Source of the DNA: Armigeres subalbatus | Lineage: Eukaryota > Arthropoda > Insecta > Diptera > Culicidae | Length of the DNA: 64,000 nt | Reading direction: 5' to 3' | Assembly (NCBI RefSeq): GCF_024139115.2 | Contig: NC_085141.1 | Coordinates: 396,206,042 to 396,270,041 of the forward strand | Shown: positions 50,101-56,211 of the stretch, piece by piece | How positions within the stretch are numbered: position 1 is the first letter of the stretch | How the letters are laid out: each line of letters opens with the position of its first letter | Made by a program: the position numbers and the translations under genes | Notes under the pieces: model-generated | The model's database searches: none | Seen by the model: only the letters and a program-made list of their open reading frames with translations | What the model was told of the DNA's origin: nothing

Positions 50101-50282
50101 TAGCAGGCCAGCCGGTCATTCAGGTTCATCAGATCAACCTTCTCCTGCATCCGGGTGAGCCGGGTGGGGCTCAGTGGGCTAGCGGGGCGCGCTCCAATGC
50201 CGGAGGAACCTCCCTGAACTGGGGTGCTGGCCGTCACCGGGACGGGCGTCGAAACGCCGGATCTCTTCGTTTTCTGGGACAT
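14087..50282 (-). CDS. Lam: Nuclear lamin (B-type, lamin Dm0-like), six coding exons, about 36 kb
   Basis: Lamins are intermediate-filament proteins that form the meshwork under the inner nuclear membrane. The exons listed separately join in frame to 558 codons. The head (1-46) has the Cdk1-type site SPTR at 38-41. The coiled-coil rod starts near 47 ([19 protein letters not shown]) and ends with [11 protein letters not shown] near 342-351 and RLNI at 353-356. The basic nuclear localisation signal KRKR is at 390-393. The lamin-tail Ig fold spans about 413-515 ([21 protein letters not shown]). The C-terminus is CRIM, a farnesylation-type CaaX box. All splice sites are GT-AG. The first coding intron is about 34 kb and full of transposons. 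The rod is about 49 residues shorter in coil 2 than I recall for Drosophila lamin Dm0 (622 aa). The farnesylated end indicates the B-type rather than a lamin C paralogue. Confidence 0.9.
14473..14577 (-). CDS. Lam: Lamin exon 5 (distal tail)
   Basis: 35 codons, [12 protein letters not shown] to EELYHQQ. The acceptor is TCGCTTTTTAG and the donor CAG|GTACGT, both phase 0. It covers the end of the tail domain between the Ig fold and the CaaX exon. Confidence 0.85.
14645..14866 (-). CDS. Lam: Lamin exon 4 (Ig-fold tail domain)
   Basis: 74 codons, [14 protein letters not shown] to LLNGEGE, the conserved strands of the lamin-tail Ig fold. The acceptor is TTGATGTTTCAG and the donor GAG|GTGTGT, phase 0 on both sides. 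Confidence 0.92.
14930..15388 (-). CDS. Lam: Lamin exon 3 (end of rod, NLS, start of tail)
   Basis: 153 codons from [10 protein letters not shown] through the rod end ([16 protein letters not shown]), a serine-rich linker, KRKR and [12 protein letters not shown]. The acceptor TTTTTTTAG is preceded by a perfect TACTAAC branch point. The donor is AAG|GTATGG. Both ends are phase 0. Confidence 0.92.
15457..15904 (-). CDS. Lam: Lamin exon 2 (rod coil 1B to coil 2)
   Basis: It completes codon 135 and encodes residues 136-284, from [12 protein letters not shown] to [10 protein letters not shown], an uninterrupted heptad pattern. The acceptor is CTTTTCCCGCAG, phase 2 and matching exon 1. The donor GAA|GTAAGC is phase 0. 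The next intron is only 68 bp (15389-15456). Confidence 0.92.
17138..18988. mobile_element. Non-autonomous hAT-type element with 8-bp target duplication
   Basis: The left end is TAGGGACGTTCCGATACTTC and the right end the complement of TAGGGACGTTCCGATACTTC. CGTTAAAT flanks at 17130-17137 and 18989-18996. An 8-bp duplication with YAGGG ends is the hAT signature. Subterminal DNA is rich in TATCGATA-type motifs on both sides. There is no transposase frame. It carries a nested SINE at 17540-18158; without it the element is about 1.2 kb. Confidence 0.88.
17540..18158 (-). mobile_element. tRNA-derived SINE, 619 bp, with 26-bp target duplication
   Basis: The 26 bp at 17514-17539 (TCTATTTGGCG...GATAAG) recur exactly at 18159-18184. 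On the minus strand the head has an A-box-like TGGTAGTCATATG and a B box, GGTTCAATCCC, and the 3' end is a short (AAGCTC) tandem tail. The body is longer than in a classic SINE. It is nested in the hAT element. Confidence 0.8.
19083..19612. repeat. Tandem array, about 3.5 copies of a 149-bp unit
   Basis: The landmark ATTGATTGCATCCATAATTC or its variants recurs at 19134, 19282, 19432 and 19581 (spacings 148, 150, 149). The units also share TCTTCCGGA-GACCGTTT, GGAACTGGCCATTTTTA and AAAAAATCGC. Divergence between units is moderate. The array is non-coding; the open frames across it arise from the repeat. Confidence 0.8.
19690..20372 (+). pseudogene. LINE reverse-transcriptase relic (RTE/Loner-like)
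   Basis: On the plus strand it reads the linker before RT ([16 protein letters not shown], then GNLLTDK) and fragments of an [23 protein letters not shown] motif. Next come an EGSPF-like piece and [20 protein letters not shown]. Stops and frameshifts are frequent. It is an old, truncated copy ended by the MITE at 20384. Confidence 0.7.
20384..21173. mobile_element. MITE-like element with CTGGGAG ends and TA duplication, hosting a SINE
   Basis: The left end reads TA|CTGGGAGCTGAGAGAAGCGAAGC-like and the right end GCTTCGCTTCTCTCTC...CTCCCAG|TA. The inverted ends are imperfect because of an indel. The interior beside the nested SINE is rich in GCGAAGC-type motifs. There is no coding capacity. 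Confidence 0.55.
20513..20760 (-). mobile_element. tRNA-derived SINE, 248 bp, with 11-bp target duplication
   Basis: AAACAATTGTG flanks at 20502-20512 and 20761-20771. The minus-strand head at about 20745-20670 folds like a tRNA. TCCTTCG pairs with CGAAGGG, GCTT with AAGC, the anticodon stem is mostly paired with AGC in anticodon position, and ATGGG-TTCGAGT-CCCAT forms the T arm. The B box is GGTTCGAGTCC. An unrelated body of about 165 bp follows. I read it as a SINE head, not a tRNA gene, because the duplication encloses head plus body. Confidence 0.82.
21301..21530. repeat. Foldback element with arms of about 95 bp
   Basis: CGGCATCAACATTTCAAAAG at the left is mirrored by the complement of CGGCACCAACATTTCAAAAG at the right. 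The arms stay complementary, with few mismatches, to about 21395 and 21435. AAAT lies outside both ends and may be a 4-bp duplication. It has no coding content. Confidence 0.75.
21822..22180. mobile_element. Pogo-like MITE (TA target), diverged
   Basis: The right end reads ACATCTCGATATTG-like sequence outward to GGCGACTG|TA. The left end TA|CCGTCGACACTACATCTCG is its diverged inverted copy. The interior is dotted with TCTCGAT motifs resembling the MITE at 61606-61799. Confidence 0.5.
22433..22722 (+). mobile_element. Feilai-like tRNA-derived SINE, copy 1
   Basis: The head has TAAGCCGTGCGGTAAGACG (A-box region) and the B box GGTTCGATTCC at 22491. The body passes through CTGGGCATAAAAGTATC and CCAGTGTGGGGATG, and the tail is (AAG)n. 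Copies in this window lie at 26652-26900 (minus) and 63355-63640 (plus). The Feilai name is from memory. Confidence 0.8.
23407..23460 (-). mobile_element. Short hairpin retroposon, copy 4, with 10-bp target duplication
   Basis: This 54-bp unit is bounded by ACGAAACTCT at 23397-23406 and 23461-23470. On the minus strand: CGGAGACGAGCCAGCC, CGGGCTGAAAGTCTC, TTTAATAAAGACAC and an A-run. The stem is intact except for one G-T pair at its base. Confidence 0.85.
23824..23951. repeat. Foldback element with AT-repeat centre, in purine-rich DNA
   Basis: CCAACATTTGAAAAGGGCG on the left and its complement on the right enclose arms of about 56 bp around a (TA)n centre at 23881-23895. Flanks at 23720-23815 and 23970-24050 are A/G-rich (AAGAAGGAA type), followed by pyrimidine-rich DNA and GGCCAAATGGC motifs to about 24165. 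This resembles the 343-bp repeats at 29474 and 30804. Confidence 0.7.
26040..26370 (-). pseudogene. BEL/Pao retrotransposon relic: integrase core
   Basis: Two overlapping minus-strand frames together show the BEL-type integrase pattern: [10 protein letters not shown], then [25 protein letters not shown], and a D-T-FVGS segment. The frame switch and internal stops show it is broken. It is a short, old fragment with no recognisable LTR. Sequence from 26370 to 26600 shows only weak continuation. Confidence 0.65.
26652..26900 (-). mobile_element. Feilai-like SINE, copy 2, lacking the B box
   Basis: GAGTAGTAAAT flanks at 26641-26651 and 26901-26911. On the minus strand it starts TCCTTAGCCGTGCGG and ends in AAGAAG repeats. 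About 45 bp between CAAGAC and CATTTTCGG are missing compared with the other copies, and this segment includes the promoter B box. Confidence 0.85.
27048..27168. mobile_element. 121-bp MITE, twin copy 1
   Basis: Imperfect inverted ends of about 50 bp (GATAATTCGCCAAATATTG and its counterpart) lie between TA dinucleotides at 27046-27047 and 27169-27170. It differs at a single position from the copy at 44571-44691. Confidence 0.85.
27175..28651 (-). mobile_element. Tc1-like DNA transposon with outer and inner terminal repeats
   Basis: The ends TA|CAGTATGCAAAAAAAGTTTA and its complement at 28632-28651|TA are followed inward by CCACCCCC. A second, inner pair of the same motif lies at about 27377-27400 and 28277-28304, an IR/DR arrangement as in some Tc1 relatives. 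The transposase gene lies between the inner pair. Total length is 1477 bp. Confidence 0.85.
27414..28113 (-). pseudogene. Tc1-like transposase, N-terminally deleted and frameshifted
   Basis: Segment 28113-27889 encodes [12 protein letters not shown], then [15 protein letters not shown] (first catalytic Asp). After a short inserted stretch, 27839-27414 encodes [14 protein letters not shown] and the [14 protein letters not shown] motif. The second-Asp motif FQQDGDPKH is present near 27690 in another frame, so at least two frameshifts separate the parts. The DNA-binding domain is absent. Confidence 0.85.
28660..29473. other. Repeat-rich DNA without genes
   Basis: The stretch 28745-28801 (ACCCAAATTATTCCACC, then GTGGTGATGACGC, TTTCTCG) recurs in shorter form at 51148-51187. 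From 29240 to 29473 there is higher-complexity sequence of repeat character that I cannot name. No coding frame is supported. Confidence 0.4.
29474..29816. repeat. 343-bp direct repeat, left copy
   Basis: It begins GGGAAAAAGGAATAAAAC, is very A/G-rich for about 200 bp, then pyrimidine-rich, and ends CATCGTCAGGTTTTGT. It matches the copy at 30804-31146 in all but one base by eye. GTTAC lies directly outside it at 29469-29473. Confidence 0.9.
29817..30803 (-). pseudogene. Tc1-like transposase fragment (N-terminal half), split by a MITE
   Basis: Segment 29822-29952 duplicates the 28000-28130 part of the other Tc1 copy. Segment 30508-30803 continues it with the DNA-binding domain: [33 protein letters not shown], and the GRPSKTTGR hook between the two helix-turn-helix motifs. 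The C-terminal half is absent and no terminal repeats are present. It complements the other copy, which lacks this domain. Confidence 0.8.
29953..30507. mobile_element. 555-bp MITE inserted in the Tc1 fragment
   Basis: The left end CCCGATCAAGAATGCATAAC and right end GTTATGTATTCCTGATCGGG are inverted near-copies. The uninterrupted site AAGTGCTACTCTACCC exists in the other Tc1 copy, so the insertion point is exact (GCTA-T|element|TACTC). The interior has many ATAAC/GTTAT motifs. Confidence 0.85.
30804..31146. repeat. 343-bp direct repeat, right copy
   Basis: It matches the left copy with one difference (TACCGGCG against TACCGACG). GTTAC follows at 31147-31151, mirroring the GTTAC before the left copy. 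Confidence 0.9.
31745..32470. repeat. Tandem array, five copies of a unit of about 147 bp
   Basis: The landmark GATCAACCAGCGTAACGATG or its variants starts near 31795, 31939, 32083, 32235 and 32379 (spacings 144, 144, 152, 144). The units share AAGAACTCCTTGGAGTA, CCCCATTCTGGTCCATAGA and GGATGGTTTAT. Short open frames across it are repeat artefacts. Confidence 0.85.
33236..36852 (+). mobile_element. Pogo/Tigger-like DNA transposon, 3.6 kb
   Basis: TA at 33234-33235 and 36853-36854 flank inverted ends GGGGACCTGGGGGCATTATG and GGGGGACTAGGGGCATTATG, continuing GACACCC. Subterminal GTGTCCAT motifs recur near 36610-36640. It contains a spliced transposase gene in the plus sense and lies inside lamin intron 1 on the opposite strand to lamin. 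Confidence 0.9.
34569..36422 (+). pseudogene. Pogo-like (DDE_1) transposase, two exons, one frameshift near the start
   Basis: The ATG at 34569 opens [15 protein letters not shown]. One extra base near 34632 brings a TGA at 34641. In the next frame the protein continues with a Psq/CENP-B-type helix-turn-helix ([17 protein letters not shown]) and then the second binding domain ([18 protein letters not shown]). An intron at 35113-35171 (GTAAGT...TTACAG, 59 bp, phase 0) splits [10 protein letters not shown] from VQTKKSKV. Exon 2 (35172-36422) holds [10 protein letters not shown] and [13 protein letters not shown], so the catalytic triad reads D, D, D. A basic segment (KRARGRPKG) and a C-terminal Cys/His cluster (CELCG...WHKCPDC...WYHDC) follow. 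Apart from the one-base shift the gene looks intact and recent. Confidence 0.85.
37852..37867 (+). repeat. Run of 16 C
   Basis: This uninterrupted C tract lies beside a GTCTAC...GTAGAC inverted pair in otherwise AT-rich intron. It stands out in base composition and may be a remnant of a mobile-element end. It would also be error-prone in sequencing. Confidence 0.8.
39277..39375. repeat. CAGGGCTGTTACAA repeat end, copy 1
   Basis: It begins CAGGGCTGTTACAA and is rich in CCGCGA/CGCGAC motifs within AT-rich DNA. The same start and motif type occur at 61873-62010. CAGGG ends suggest a hAT-like non-autonomous element, but no opposite end was located. Confidence 0.45.
39803..41028. mobile_element. 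Pogo-like MITE with TA duplication, hosting another MITE
   Basis: TA|CAGTAATGTCCCGATTTTAT at the left and ACAAAATCGGGTCAACACTG|TA at the right are inverted, imperfect copies. GTGACAAAATCGG-type motifs recur inside both ends. There is no transposase frame. The element at 39996-40722 is nested inside. Confidence 0.75.
39996..40722. mobile_element. MITE with repeated GGCAAGATGGGTCA ends
   Basis: The left end has two direct copies of GGGG-AAGATGGGTCA within 36 bp, and the right end carries the inverted pair, ending TTACCCCGCC. The ends resemble those of pogo-like elements with GGGG starts. No clear target duplication and no coding frame were seen. Confidence 0.7.
42650..42880. repeat. Two imperfect direct repeats of about 100 bp
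   Basis: ATTACGAGGTTGCTAGGG...AAGTTGATGCCTTCTTTTG and ATTACGCGATTGCTCGGG...GAATTGATGACGCCTTCTT are spaced about 100 bp apart. They are non-coding and the family is not recognised. Confidence 0.5.
43292..43549 (-). mobile_element. LINE 3' fragment with 11-bp target duplication
   Basis: CGTATTTTCAT flanks at 43281-43291 and 43550-43560. On the minus strand it ends in (ATA/TAA)n after the stop, and matches the tail of the 2886-3366 element. It skips the segment between EWRRLLHTAQ and LVEDQ, an internal deletion. The GC-richer flanking DNA (42990-43620) is otherwise unassigned. Confidence 0.85.
43625..43850. mobile_element. Helitron-like non-autonomous repeat, fragment 1
   Basis: It contains ATCTATATACATAAACATG, TGTCTGTCTGACTCTTATAG, ACTCGGAAACTACTGAACCG and GGGGCCGGCGAAGGTTCG, the layout I associate with insect Helitron/Helentron-derived repeats. 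It shares these blocks with 49125-49332. The 3' end is not clear here. Confidence 0.5.
44137..46145. mobile_element. 2-kb MITE-like element with CCCGAGCAGAG ends
   Basis: TA|CCCGAGCAGAG at the left and CTCTGCTCGGG|TA at the right are perfect 11-bp inverted ends. The interior contains dozens of ATTTTGATATC-type motifs and no coding frame. The 121-bp MITE at 44571-44691 is nested inside. The CCCGA ends resemble those of the element at 29953-30507. Confidence 0.7.
44571..44691. mobile_element. 121-bp MITE, twin copy 2
   Basis: It matches 27048-27168 except for one base near the left end (GGGTAATT against GGATAATT). TA flanks at 44569-44570 and 44692-44693. Confidence 0.88.
46655..46775 (+). mobile_element. 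SINE fragment of the same family as 63215-63780
   Basis: It shares GTTACCCTTGTGAGCAAAGG, then GGATTGCC, a GATTCTCGG B-box-like stretch, and TCTCGACACCCTGG with the SINE near 63215. Only the head part is present. Confidence 0.5.
49125..49332. mobile_element. Helitron-like non-autonomous repeat, fragment 2
   Basis: It runs from ATCTATATACATAAAAATTA through ACTACTGAACCGATCGGCG to GCGAAACGAAGTTTGTCGGG and TCTGCTAA. The last block resembles the conserved 3' end of a common insect Helitron-type repeat (usually ending CTAG). It lies 550 bp from lamin exon 1, inside intron 1. Confidence 0.55.
49879..50282 (-). CDS. Lam: Lamin exon 1 (head and start of rod)
   Basis: It opens with [16 protein letters not shown] and ends in EENEDLKK plus two bases of codon 135. 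The donor is AAG|GTGAGA. The ATG is the first in the frame, and the head length (46 residues before the rod) fits lamins. It is GC-richer than the surrounding intron. Confidence 0.92.
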
Positions 50283-50812
50283 TTCAAATTATGTTTTCTT
50301 CGTGCCACTGAACACTGTTTCCTCCACTTTACACACAAATACTATCTCAAACTAAAACCGTCGTCGGGCCACCGCACAAAAATACACTGCCGGGCTGCTT
50401 CTTCTTGTTATCCTTCGTTTATTGTATTTTCTGTCTGCCACCGCGCTTCCTTAATGGCCTCAAACGAACGAAAATCAATATTTTCACTGTTGAAAACGTA
50501 AACTATTTTTCCGAATTTTACAAAACACTTTTAAACAAACTACCAAGTTTGGTCCAGGAGATAAAATTCCACCAGATTTTGAATTGGCTTCCGACGAACG
50601 CAAGCAAAATTCACACCAGCACCGTCGCGCTCAAGTACAGATCTGAAGAAAAACCCACGCCTCGGAAATCGTCGGAGACTGCTCGAAAATGAATGTTCGT
50701 TTATTCGATTCTCTCACATACTTTCTCTTTCTGAATTCGCTGAATTCGAATTATTCATAAACACGCACACCAACACAGTTAAGGTTCACTCAGAAATTAC
50801 GGATTTAAATTT
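50283..50812 (-). promoter_or_regulatory. Lamin 5' UTR and promoter region
   Basis: The sequence upstream of the lamin ATG is the obvious place for the 5' UTR and transcription start. A TTCAGTGG initiator-like stretch lies about 30 bp before the ATG, and further purine-rich GAGAGAA elements lie near 50710. No TATA box stands out. Part of it (50665-50812) is repeated at 53848-53980. Confidence 0.4.
50665..50812. repeat. Promoter-side direct repeat, copy 1
   Basis: The blocks CGGAGACTGCTCGAAAATG, AATGTTCGTTTATTCGATTC, ATAAACACGCACACCAACAC and GGTTCACT occur in the same order at 53848-53980 with scattered changes. The repeats are 3.18 kb apart in direct orientation. Confidence 0.75.
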
Positions 50813-50949
50813 TAATTGAAAAGTTTAACAAAACAGGTGTGAAGAATGTCGAATGTCGTTAATTAACTTGATATGTCTAAGGGCCAATTTCTTCACCTCC
50901 GCTTAGTGCTTAAACCAGTTAAAAGCAAACAGTTAGCTTAAACAGTTAG

Positions 50950-51148
50950 AAGCGAATGGTCATGGGTTCGATTCCCAGTCCCTCCACCAAAACCCTCGTC
51001 AGTTGCCGGATGCGCAGCCTATGCGGTGGTGTATTGGGGTGCGCGCCGTCACGGCTGCCTGATAACTACTGACAACTTGTTCTTCTCGGAGGTATTGCGG
51101 TTAAGTAACACAGAGTGCCTACCAAATAAAGAAAGGAATAAAAAAAAA
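50950..51148 (+). mobile_element. tRNA-derived SINE, third family
   Basis: The B box GGTTCGATTCC is at 50966, followed by CGTCAGTTGCCGGATGCGCA and GGGGTGCGCGCCGTCACGGC, and an A-rich tail, AAAGGAATAAAAAAAA. The A-box half is degenerate and no clear target duplication was found. Confidence 0.65.
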
Positions 51149-51205
51149 CCCAAATTTATCCACAAGTGGTGATGATGCCTTTCTCGATTCGATATGTTGA
51201 ATTCG

Positions 51206-51444
51206 AATTCAAGACAAAATTTTCAAAACGACTTAACTGATTTTGTAAACAAAGATTCTAACGACGATTTGACGAATCTGATAACTCTCCCAAGCAAAAC
51301 AACACCATCAACAAGTAGCGGAAACCATCACCTACCTATTGATGGTGTTGGTTTGCGTGGGAGAGCTATCAGATTCGTCAAATCGTCGTTAGAAGCTTTG
51401 TTTACAAAAGCGGATAAGTCGTTTTGAAAATTTTGTCTTGAATT
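51206..51444. repeat. Foldback element, arms about 105 bp
   Basis: AATTCAAGACAAAATTTTCA at the left and its complement at the right start arms that stay about 90% complementary to near the centre (ACACCATCAA). It is non-coding. A related single arm is at 5690-5780. Confidence 0.8.
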
Positions 51445-51449
51445 AATGT

Positions 51450-53340
51450 TGTAAATGCAGTGCTTATTGCCTACATTTCGGCGGTAAAAAGATTTGGTGC
51501 AATTCTAGTACGTTGTTTAAAAATTACTCAATTATGAGAGTAATGGGTTGCGCCACGGCTAAAATGAATAATGATTCAATGTGTGCATTTGTGTTTTTGT
51601 TTATTAAAAAATAAAAATATAATCCAAACTGCTTGATTTATTGAAAAACAAAAACAATAGTGTCCAACTAGGAATTTTGCTCCGTCGAATGAAACCAGTT
51701 GCACTCGATTCTGTCAAGTCACTCAAGTCCTTCGCGTTTAACGCGTTTAACAAAAAATGAAATTATGGGCTACCACAGAGAACAGACATACAAGTCCGTT
51801 TTCAATCATGTGTAAGGAGTTTAACGGACGTTTTGAAACGCAACACAAGTGGCAATCTCGTGGAGGCGCTGGCATCGCATATTTTCTCTCATCAAGAAGC
51901 TGTCAAAAATTTAGGCGCCACCACCCACCATAAACATAAACAACAGATCCTCCTCCTCACACTGGTTTTGATTCCATATGTGATGTTTCTTTCTCACACT
52001 AACGCAAGCGACTTCTCTGCCATCATGGAGCGCATGGTTTGTTTTGTGACCCTTTCCATTAGCCACAGTCATCGTCACAGCCAACAGCGACGCACTAAAA
52101 GGATGAAAAGGCCATAATTTGTGCTTACACTTCAAGTTTATTTCGCTGGAAATCAGACAGCATTGGAATTTCATTAAATCAGCTTCACAATTAATGTTCT
52201 ACTTTTTTCATTGCTACTAATGACATTGATTGATAGACAATATTTTACGTCTCATAGAAATTGCAATCAATCAGGAGAAAAAAGCTGATGCTGAAATCAC
52301 TGTAAACTGGACATACTTCAGCAAATCATTTTGCTGTAACTAGAATTCAGATTTTGGTGTGCAAATATATTCATGATTTTTCAATTATTCATCTCCCATC
52401 TAGTCTTTCAATTCAGGTTATGTATAGAAATATAACTGAATAACTGTTTTAGAACACTATCTCTCTTCGACAGTAGTTAAAACTATTATGAGCATATAAT
52501 TTTTCACCAATATGAGAAGTGGCTTGAGTAGCAGAAACTCTACTTGAATGTTTTAAGGTACGAAAAAGTGTTTTGCAAAAACCATTTTTTTACCTTGTTG
52601 GTTCCATAGTGCCTGAAAAATAAACATCAACAGTTATCACGTGCTGGAAGAGGCGGCAAGCTTGGTATCATTTTGGCGCGCAATGTTTGTTTGATGAAAT
52701 ATGACAGCTAGTACGCTTGACGCCATGAAAGACACCTAGCGCCACCAAACGACGTATTGCCACAGTCAGTATTCTAACGTACTTTGATTTACACAGCTTT
52801 TTGAGTAAAATTTGTTCTAGCCTGGATGTCTGTTATCTGTGGGGCTACACACATACACACGTTTGGAGTGAAATTATAGCCTTCTGGTACAACTTTGTTG
52901 TATGAGAAAGGCAAAAAGTATCAAAATTGCGACCATGATACAAAATGGATTTTAAATTTTATTTGATTACTTTTTTCCATAATTCGCACTTTTAATGCTT
53001 CGTTTTCTGCTTTCTTGTTATCCGAAACCATTAAAAAGTAATATTTAGTCTGTACAATATAATAATGCGTTTTATTCATTTAAATAAGTTTAGAAAAAAT
53101 AGCATCAAGTTTATTTTTGCTAGTATTAGGTTCCAAATGAAAAAAACAAGCTACCGACATCCTATTGTTTAGCCCAACGCCAGATCGTAGCCAGGATGTC
53201 CTGGGCTATCGAAGCAGCTATCTACTCATATTTGAAACACATCTTGCAAGTAAAATCGACTCAAGCACTGAGCTAAAAATAAGCATACCCTTAAAATACA
53301 TTTTTCTTTGATTAAATTTTTACTTATTACTGCTTTCATA
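51450..53340. other. No gene recognised
   Basis: This is AT-rich flanking DNA. The stretch 52840-52916 (CACACATACACACG, then TAGCCTTCTGGTACAACTT and GAGAAAGGCAAAAAG) looks like the 3' part of a CA-bearing mosquito repeat related in style to units A and B. Nothing else can be supported. Confidence 0.35.
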
Positions 53341-53348
53341 ACACGCTA

Positions 53349-53735
53349 CAGTATACCCCCGCTGATCCGACAAATGTATAGCCGGACTATCGGGGTTCCT
53401 CTCGTTAATCCGACTGTCAAATCCATAAGGCTTGCTGACGTTTAATCATCTTTCTCTTGCACGCGCACAGAAGGGATAGGATTTGTTTTCATCGGGAAAC
53501 GCTTCCGAAGCGTTTCCCGATGAAAACAAATCCTATTTTCACTATGCGCTTGGAAGCTCGTCAGCAAGCTCTATACAAATGAACCAAAACAAAATCACAG
53601 CAAAAATGTGAAAACTGACAGCATAATGTGTTTAAATGGGTGTTGATACTTTTTTATCCGGAAAATTCCGAATTAGCTAGATCCGGACTAACGAGTCGTC
53701 GGATTAGCGAGGTCCGGATAAGCGGGGGCATACTG
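53349..53735. mobile_element. Pogo-like MITE with perfect central palindrome
   Basis: TA|CAGTATACCCCCGCTGATCC and GGATAAGCGGGGGCATACTG|TA are inverted ends. At the centre, 53476-53505 and 53507-53536 are perfectly complementary 30-bp arms around one base. Weaker complementarity (CTTGCTGACG and its inverse) continues outward, so most of the 387-bp element folds back. Confidence 0.88.
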
Positions 53736-53847
53736 TACTTACGCTACATTTTAGTGAAATGGTATTTACTCAATTTTTAGGTTGTCTCGTTTTTGCGAAA
53801 ATAATGAGTTGAATACGACTCAATTTTAAGTAGGTGAGGCTTAGCGT

Positions 53848-53980
53848 GCGAAAATCGTCGGAGGCTGCTCGAAAACGAATGTTCGTTTATCCTATTCTCT
53901 CACCAAGCTCTCTTTCTCTGAAATCGAATTCATAAACACGCACACCAACACCATTGAGGTTCACTAAAAAATTACGACCC
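53848..53980. repeat. Promoter-side direct repeat, copy 2
   Basis: This is the diverged copy of 50665-50812, ending ATTACGACC where the other reads ATTACGGAT. It lies just past the MITE at 53349-53735. Confidence 0.75.
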
Positions 53981-55466
53981 ACGGCTGGTGCGCGACAAGA
54001 AAAATAACGTTAAGTTAAATGGTGTGAACTGTACAAAAACAATACAATTGATAGGAGACAATAAAAAATATTGTGATGGTGTTTTTTCGATTTGATTCGA
54101 TTTCTTATAAATAGTAAAACCAATATTGTACTTACAATCAAATCGACACAGTTGTTTCATAAGGGCCAATGTCGCAATGAACTCTAATGGAGAAAAATGG
54201 GTTCCAATGTCCCATATGACATGTTTTCAATTGTGGTTTGAAAATTAGATGTTATTTTAAATGTTAATAGTTTGCATGAAATACATCCACATCTAATCAT
54301 TGAAGCCCCATATAAATAAAATTTACTTTGGATTGATTTCGATTTGAAAATATAATCAAAGAACTAGTCGTCCTTTTTCTCTAACAGTGTACACTTGCGC
54401 CCTTCAGAAATGCGCCATAATGTTTTCGACAACATCCTTTTCGCCCAAATTCCACGCCCGGCTGTCAACCTATTTATCAATATCGCCTGTTTGCATCGCC
54501 CCGTTGTGTTTTCAAAGTACCGTTTAGCCCTTTTGCTCACATGTGTTTTTGATGCAAGAACGAAGTGTCATAATGCAAAAATGAAACACAGTTTAGTCCC
54601 TTTGCTGCCATGGAGAGAACGGGGCGCAATCACACCAAGAAAAAAAAATCCAACGGAAATGTAATATCACCCTTCTGTATTTTTCTGTTTTTCAGCAAAA
54701 AAAAAACAACATTTTGTTCTATTTTGAATATGCTACATATAGTACATTTCCAGGAGGTTCGATCTATGTCATAAACTCGATTTGTTTACATTTGCGACTT
54801 CGGCCCTTATGAAACAACTATGTCGAAATCTTTGTATAATAATCCAGCTTTCCACGCTCGCCATAATGGCGGATCCCATAAAAAGTTTGACGTTAACTGC
54901 TTCCAAACACTGAACTGAAATTTTCATCTCAGTAAGCATGAATGTTTCTGTAACCAATAACATTCAATGTGTTTATTTATTTGCCATCAATAAGAAAACT
55001 CATACAGGAATACCAAAGTTTTGATAACTATTCTGGTTTATGTATTACTAATTCTCACTTCATTCCAGATATTTGGATACCATTACAACTCATTGTTTCG
55101 TCTACAAGACATCTCCTTATATGTACTATGAACTACTCATATTTCTGGAACGGATTTGGTGACATGCATTTGAAAATCGAAGCGGAAGTTAAATTCTGTT
55201 CTAATGGACATACGCTTTTATGGAGATTGGAAGAATGTTGTATATTTCTGAAGAAATTTCATTAAATTAAAATATGTGATTTGTTAGTGATTCATCGACC
55301 ATTTCAATTACGCCATTTAACAACTTGATGTGTGCTTTGGCATAAATTTTCAATTTTCTACTCCGTTATGTCACGTTATAAAGCTCGTTATCTGAATAGG
55401 CTATTAGGTTAGTAATGTTTAATCTTACTATTCTGGTCGATTGGTTTTGGGTCCCTTTATTGGGTA

Positions 55467-55728
55467 CAGTCGCGATTCGCTGGTTGGGCCACGACCTCGG
55501 CCCAACTAACGAATTCGGTTTTTTAGTTGGGTCAACTGACAGCCATTTGAACACGTGTATTTCGACTTGAACATCACAAATGATGTCCAGTGACGCTCAA
55601 TCCCGTTTTCCGTGTTTACATTGAATTTTGACGTTCGGTTGCTTTTTAGTTGGGCCATGACCCAACCAGCGGAGGCCCAACTAAAAAGTGACCCAAGTAT
55701 TAAGATCCCAACCAGCGAATTCCGACTG
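55467..55728. mobile_element. Pogo-like MITE, 262 bp
   Basis: TA|CAGTCGCGATTCGCTGGTTG and AACCAGCGAATTCCGACTG|TA are inverted ends. The interior repeats TTGGGCC and CCCAACTAA motifs, giving more internal pairing. Confidence 0.85.
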
Positions 55729-56211
55729 TACATGCGAAGAACAAGATGCGAACAATACTCCTCTGATTCTACGAACAGTGACTATAGAAAAAATAGAGCT
55801 CGTGAGACACTCGCCTTCCGGTAAATGGTTGTTATCCAAACGTTTATGAAGTGGATAACTGCAGTTGTGACTCGACCTCCTAGTCGTAATCTGCGTAAGC
55901 CTGGAGCACTCCTTGATTAAATTCATCGCAACTCTATTAAGATGGCGATATATGGCTAGATATGTCTAGAAATGAAGAACTAGCGACTTATCAATTGTTG
56001 GCTAGGTTTTTATTCCACTACTTGCTACTAAATGCTCCTTTTCCTTTTAATTTCGTTCCGAGTGGGATACTATCGTTTCTATATAGCAGTAAAGCTTTCA
56101 ACGCAATGAAACAGAACGGCGATAGTAAAGGTAGGATTTGACAGTTAGCCCATATATTTTTTGTCAAATCCTGCCGATACAGTCGGCTGTCCATTTGGAG
56201 CTTAAATACCC

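Noticed and set aside
51833..52117. 94-codon plus-strand frame with histidine-rich end
   Set aside because: Low-complexity character, no homology recognised and an antisense open frame; probably chance.
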